Positions 59,600 to 64,000 of a stretch of DNA of 64,000 nucleotides are shown one piece after another; position 1 is the first letter of the stretch, and the number at the start of each line of letters is the position of its first letter. Source of the stretch: Magnaporthiopsis rhizophila. Taxonomy: Eukaryota > Ascomycota > Sordariomycetes > Magnaporthales > Magnaporthaceae. The notes under the pieces are model-generated. The model was not told the DNA's origin. It saw only the letters and a program-made list of their open reading frames with translations, and ran no database searches. Both the position numbers and the translations under genes were made by a program. The stretch spans positions 186,001 to 250,000 of the forward strand of contig PYSS01000023.1 in the NCBI GenBank assembly GCA_003049465.1. The letters are read 5' to 3'.

Positions 59600-60650
59600 C
59601 TGGCCAGCGTCATGGTAGCCCGGTTCCAGCGGCCCCGGCCTCACGCAGCGTCCCAGGGATCGAGCCTCAGCCCGGACGTGAGCCCTACTCGTGATCTCTC
59701 AGCCCTCCCCCGGAATGGAACCCTCCGCAGTACACCCGAGACCCTCCTCCGGCGCCAACCGGCAATCTCCGCCAGGCCAAGCACCTCTATGAGGGCCAGT
59801 CCACATGTAAATGCTGCACCAAGTGGGTGGACGAGTACCCTCGTCCATAGACCCTAGGGCGTCAACCGCGAAAGGCTGCAGACGCCAACGCCCGGTTCAT
59901 CGTGACGTGGCACAAAGAGCCACCACGACCACGTCGAGCCGCTGCCGTTCCGGCTCGACTCGGTCGTGGTGTATAATGCGGCCCTTAAAGACGCTCCTGG
60001 CCGAGTGTGTTCGGCGGCTAGCTACAACGGCATCACGGTCCAGGCGCTGAGCAAGCGTCGTCGGGATGCGCACGCCCCTTCCGCGAGCTCCAAGTTAGCT
60101 GGGGCTGGACCGCTTCGGCGCCGCACGCTCGGTTGCTGCACGACCCTTATGCTGACTGAGGTATCCGGGGTGCACGCTCGCCGAGGTCAAAGTACCAACA
60201 GCCAGCTGGCGCACGCGCCGCGTTTGTCTCCTTCGGCCGACATCATCTGGGCCCAGTTCGAGCCGGACACCACCGCCACCATCCGCAGTTCCTCCGCCAC
60301 GTGTTTGGGCAGTTAGCTGCCATAGCGCAGTCACAGGCGGCAGACATTGGAGGTGAAGTTCACGGCCGAGGTGGCGCACGTCGGCTGTGACGAGCAAGAA
60401 AGTTCAGGGTTCACAATGCTCGAGGTGCCCCGGCTCAAGGACACGCGGCGCGTCACCGACCTGCCGCCCTGCCCCGGCGCCTTTTTTTTTTATCCCACAA
60501 TCGTGCCGAGGAGGCCAAGAAGGGTGCTGTTGAGCGGGCGCTCAAGTTCCACATTACGCGCGTAGAGGAGCATACATTCATCATCGGTCCTACCAGGCCC
60601 CCGGCCACGGACGACGAAAAACGACACGCGATATAAGATTTTCCACATCC
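59600..60650 (+). pseudogene. Heavily broken hypothetical gene
   Basis: Protein-like fragments in all three plus-strand frames succeed each other in order: PPPEWNPPQYTRDPPPAPTG followed by KHLYEGQSTCKCCTKWVDEY (about 59710-59840), ANARFIVTWHKEP (about 59890-59925), HVEPLPFRLDSVVVYNAAL (about 59930-59990), YNGITVQALSKRRRDAHAPF (about 60023-60083), LEVKFTAEVAHVGCDEQESS followed by FTMLEVPRLKDTRRVTDLP (about 60350-60465), and RAEEAKKGAVERALKFHITR followed by EEHTFIIGP (about 60505-60590). Stops and frameshifts separate them and no splice sites connect them. One frame change falls at a run of ten T (60482-60491). This looks like a gene broken by many indels. I do not recognise the family; the Cys pair in CKCCTKW and the proline-rich start suggest an arrestin-like or unknown cytosolic protein only weakly. 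Confidence 0.55.
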
Positions 60651-61809
60651 GAGCTCTCTTTCCTTGGGTTCTGCCAAACAAGTTTCGACTGACACAACAC
60701 ATGTCTCCCCCCTGATCAACCAAGTCCAACGGCTAGATCATGCTGGACACACAGACGCGCTTGGAGCAACCAACTATACCGCTACAACATTCCGATCCCG
60801 AGGGGAGCTCTTGGTTGATTAGCCGGTCCCCCAAGGTCCATGGACGTCGCAGACGAACGTGGACGAATCGCAGCTAGTCATACCATCCATCACCTATACC
60901 AATAAGGCCCCTCGCAAGATCGATAGTACACCCCTTCCAGGATCATAAACGTTATATCAGACTCGGACGAACTCAAAATCTGGCAGAATCAGGGAAAAAA
61001 CAAACTCATTCCAGTATGGGAAGGGCTCAGATGAAAAGCGGGAGATCTAATGAAACGTTTATGCTCCGCTTCAAGGCAGTTAAACAACTCAACTTGCCAA
61101 TCTCCGAGGAATCCGTCCATCGGAGTTACCGCCCGCAAGGCGGGCCCGCCATCAGGCCGACGGAATCTCCGGGTGCTCCGGCGGACGTGGACTCAAGCTT
61201 CATGCAGTGACGTCAATTCATTGGCTCGCCTGGGTAGCACCCAAACCCACCCCGCGAGCGAGATCGAAGATCATGGAATCCATCTAGACGTGGGGGGGCA
61301 CACGCATCTCTTGCATTGGGTACCTTAGGCACCTAGCTAAAACGCCGAGGAAGGCATCCAGTAAGCCGCTTGCATAAAGCGTAAACCGACAACCGGCGCA
61401 CATTGCACATCGGATTAGCGTCGTCTGATCATTTCACGCCGTAGACAAGTCGACTGTAAGATGCTCCACGTCATGTATTTGTATTTGTCGCCTTCGAAGA
61501 AAAAAAAAGGTCTGGCAAACCATGGCGGTAAAGATCTTGTCTGAGAGAAGAAAAAAAAAAAAAAAAAAAAAGCGCCCCGAGAAGTCTACGTTGAAAAACA
61601 AGTAGCTCGGCCCCGCAAACAATAAAAGAAGTGCTGTCCAAAAACCGTCTATTTATACGGGGGAAATACCTTCAACCCCTGAGCCGACATGTGTATGTCT
61701 TTTGCAAAAAGTAATGCATATGCCTCCCGAGACCGGATATGATATGTTTCGTCATGAATCTTAATAAAAAAAAAGCAGCAAAATTGGGAGTAAAAGAGAC
61801 GTCATCATC
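60651..61809. other. A/T-rich spacer next to the NAD kinase gene
   Basis: No gene supported. It contains A-runs at about 61500-61508 and 61552-61571, T/A-rich DNA near 61740-61790, and presumably the NAD kinase 3' untranslated region. Base composition is less G/C-rich than in the housekeeping genes. Confidence 0.45.
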
Positions 61810-63736
61810 TCACATCCCCAGCAGGCTCATCTGCCTCCTCAGAGGGCTCGCAGCGCTGCTCCCCTCCTCGCTGACATAGCAGGCCGAGTCGGTGTCAATG
61901 TCCCACTCGGCCTGGTCGTCGCCGTCGCTCGACTCGGCGCTGGCCTTGTCGCCCGTGTCAAAGGCCTTTTGCGTGGCCGCCCGCGTGTTCCAGCGGAGGG
62001 TGCGCGACACCGAGTCGAACCACTCCGTGTCGGTGCGCACCACCGTCGGGAAGGGGTATTGCGACGCCGTGATGGTGACGCAGTCGCCCTGCTTCAGCTC
62101 CACCCGGCCTTTGCCGTCAAAGGCGCAGTAGGCCGTGGCCCGGCTGTTGCGCGGCACCGACACCCTAAGCAGCATCGTGTCCGACAGCACCATGGGCCTG
62201 AAGGACAGCGTGTGCGGACAGATGGGAGTAAGGAGGATGGCGGGGATGTCTGGGTGCACCAGAGAGCCACCGGCAGAGAGGGAGTAGGCCGTTGATCCTG
62301 GGAGAAGCTATGTTAGCGAACATGACACTTGGTCACATGACAAGAGGGGACAAAAAAGACAACTCACCAGTAGGGGTCGAGAAGATGCAGCCATCGGCCT
62401 GGATCACGGTGAGCAGATCGTCATCGCCGTACAGCTCCAGCTGGGAGATGTAGGGAGACGGGCCGCGGTCGATGAGGAGCTCGTTGAGCACCTCAAACTG
62501 CTCGGCCTCCTCCATCTCCCCGCCCTGGGCGCCGTCGCGGTAGACGGTGCAGGTGAAGCGCATACGCAGGTTGACGCGCATGCCCTCGGATCCGAGGACG
62601 CGGTTGAGGTGGTCCTTGAAACGCTGATACTCAAACGTGGTCAGGAACCCGAGGCTGCCGAGGCTGAAGGACAGCACGGGCGGCACGATGCGCTGGAAGA
62701 GCCACGACGTGAAGAGGACGGTGCCGTCGCCGCCCAGGGTCAGGACCAGGTCGAACTTCTCCGGGTGGCTCCAGCACAGGTCGGGCGACCAGTAGCGCAG
62801 CATGCTGGAGAAGCGCGGGTTCTCGGCCAGGATGCCCTGGGCGTCGAAGCGCTTCGAGTTGCGCAGCTTGGCGTCGACGTAGACGTTGACGCCCAGGTCG
62901 GAGCCGTAGCGCGGGGTGCTCAGCAGCCACTGGGTCAGCTCCTTGGTCAGGAGCACGAGCTCGTTGTCGCGGGCCTTGGTGACGATCATGATGTTGCGCA
63001 CGGCGCGCTTGATGGGCCGCCTCTGCAGCTGCTTGGCCACCTCGCGGACACCGGTGGCGGTCTGGACCAGGCGCGAGTGCGACATGTACTCGTCGTTCTT
63101 GATCTCCTCGAGCACCTTGTCGATGTCGACGGCATCGTCGAAACGCTGGTGGTAGAAGCAGGGGGACTGCAGGTTGGGCAGGGCCGTGGTGGGGGTGTTT
63201 GTGCGAGCGGCCAGGTCGTTGAGGGCGTCACAGAGCTTCTGGGACGACGACGTGTTGGGGCCGCGGTCACCGCCGGTGGCGGCGGCGGCAGCAGCAGCTG
63301 CTGCTGCTGCGCTGCGCTGGGCGGACAGCATGCCGTTGAGTGAGAGGGCCTCGGGCTTGTGACTGCGGGCTACCGAGGCCAGAGCCTTCATGATGGTCTG
63401 ACGAGGGACTGACTCGACCGAGGGCGTGCTCCTGCGGTGGCCGAGCGAGGCGTACGGCTTTTGAAGGGGCAGCAGGGGCGCGAAGGCGGGCGCTACAGCG
63501 GGCGCGGCGACGGGGACCGTCGGGTCAGCGGCATTTTGGCGAAGGGCGGATTTTGCGTCGTCGAGCGAGAGGTCGCAGCGCGAGCCCTCGTGGGTAGGGG
63601 AGCCAGAGGTGGATGTCCTGGGACGCTCCGAGTGGGCGCAATCCGGGCGCTGCAGCGTGGGCGGCGGGACAGGCGGAACGCCGGTTGCTCCTGCGTGACC
63701 AACGACAGGGTGCAGCGAGGGAATAGAATCCGACAT
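61810..63736 (-). CDS. NAD kinase (ATP-NAD kinase family)
   Basis: Two exons, 63736-62368 and 62297-61810, give about 618 residues. The intron has a GTGAGT donor, a GCTAAC branch site and a TCCCAG acceptor, and joins FSTPTG to STAYSLSAGGS, a conserved stretch of the family. The kinase phosphorylates NAD to NADP. Catalytic signatures are LTLGGDGTVLF near residue 330, LGSLGFLTTFEY near 357, and NELLIDRGPSPYISQLELYG near 418. The N-terminal 220 residues are Pro/Ala/Ser-rich with a run of 11 Ala near 140-152 and no clear mitochondrial presequence, so a cytosolic Utr1-type role is more likely than a mitochondrial Pos5-type one. The C terminus is acidic and Ser-rich and ends RRQMSLLGM. The start is the first ATG of the frame; later ATGs would only trim disordered sequence. 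Confidence 0.95.
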
Positions 63737-64000
63737 GGTGGTGGTGGTGGTGTTGACCGAGCCCGGCTCTTGGTTGCTCCGTGGCAGGGGAGGGCAGCTG
63801 GCAGGAGCTGGCAGCAGGGGGGGTGTGTGCTTGCTTTCTGAGGGTGGAGGCGTTCAGCGGGTAGCTTCAGCGCTTGCTCCACCGGAAACGCAGCGGTGCT
63901 ATGCGACGCAACTTCGGTGGGAATACGGCGCGGACACAGCCAAAACCCGAAGCCAATAGCGGATTTAGGGGAATGCCGAGCTTTGCTTTGGAATGGCGGG
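63737..64000. other. NAD kinase upstream region
   Basis: Promoter and leader side of the minus-strand NAD kinase gene, cut by the window edge. A CCACCACCAC tract on the coding strand directly precedes the start codon. Confidence 0.4.

Noticed and set aside
62609..63343. 244-codon frame antisense to the NAD kinase
   Set aside because: Antisense shadow of a well-supported enzyme.

Overview
The window looks like nuclear DNA from a filamentous ascomycete, most likely a Sordariomycete. The genes have short 50-400 nt introns with fungal signals (GTAAGT-type donors, GCTGAC/GCTAAC branch points close to the acceptor). Intergenic regions are long and rich in homopolymers. The set of proteins is typical of moulds: a class IV chitin synthase, a prenylated Sel1-repeat chitin synthase activator, a Yox1-type homeodomain protein and a long polo kinase. 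Gene content and order would fit Magnaporthales, but that is an inference I could not check. Runs of N beside homopolymers, and one exact 124-bp duplication around a single N, show a draft assembly.

Layout. 1-4.2 kb: low-complexity DNA, then a Skt5/Chs4-like chitin synthase activator on the minus strand. 4.2-10.1 kb: a 5.9-kb divergent intergenic region. 10.1-14.3 kb: class IV chitin synthase. 17.7-20.4 kb: a WD40-type protein. 21.8-24.8 kb: a decayed stretch with a broken multi-membrane-span gene, a broken minus-strand gene containing an assembly gap, and an LTR-like sequence. 25.4-28.5 kb: polo kinase (minus). 30.1-30.9 kb: OPA3-like mitochondrial protein. 31.3-32.2 kb: a four-exon gene I do not recognise, followed by a tRNA-like relic. 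33.5-34.1 kb: SBDS-like Rtc3 protein. 36.9-37.5 kb: a small fungal membrane protein (minus). 37.5-45.3 kb: nearly 8 kb with no supportable gene. 45.3-48.8 kb: seven-exon RhoGEF (minus). 50.2-51.2 kb: Nas2/PSMD9 proteasome chaperone. 52.4-53.4 kb: Ran GTPase with a GC-AG intron. 56.0-58.3 kb: homeodomain protein. 59.6-60.65 kb: a heavily broken gene remnant. 61.8-63.7 kb: NAD kinase (minus).

How the genes work together. Most are single-copy housekeeping genes for nuclear transport (Ran), proteasome assembly (Nas2), mitosis (polo kinase), NADP supply (NAD kinase) and mitochondria (OPA3-like). The clearest functional link is the divergent pair at the left: a Skt5/Chs4-like activator and the class IV chitin synthase, the type of enzyme this activator family controls in yeast. 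The RhoGEF also belongs to polarity and cell-wall signalling. I found no prokaryotic-style system, CRISPR array or secondary-metabolite cluster. The least explained items are the orphan four-exon gene at 31.3 kb, the decayed stretch at 21.8-24.8 kb and the remnant at 59.6 kb. Gene models are spans; exon coordinates are in the evidence and were derived by eye from splice signals and reading frame.
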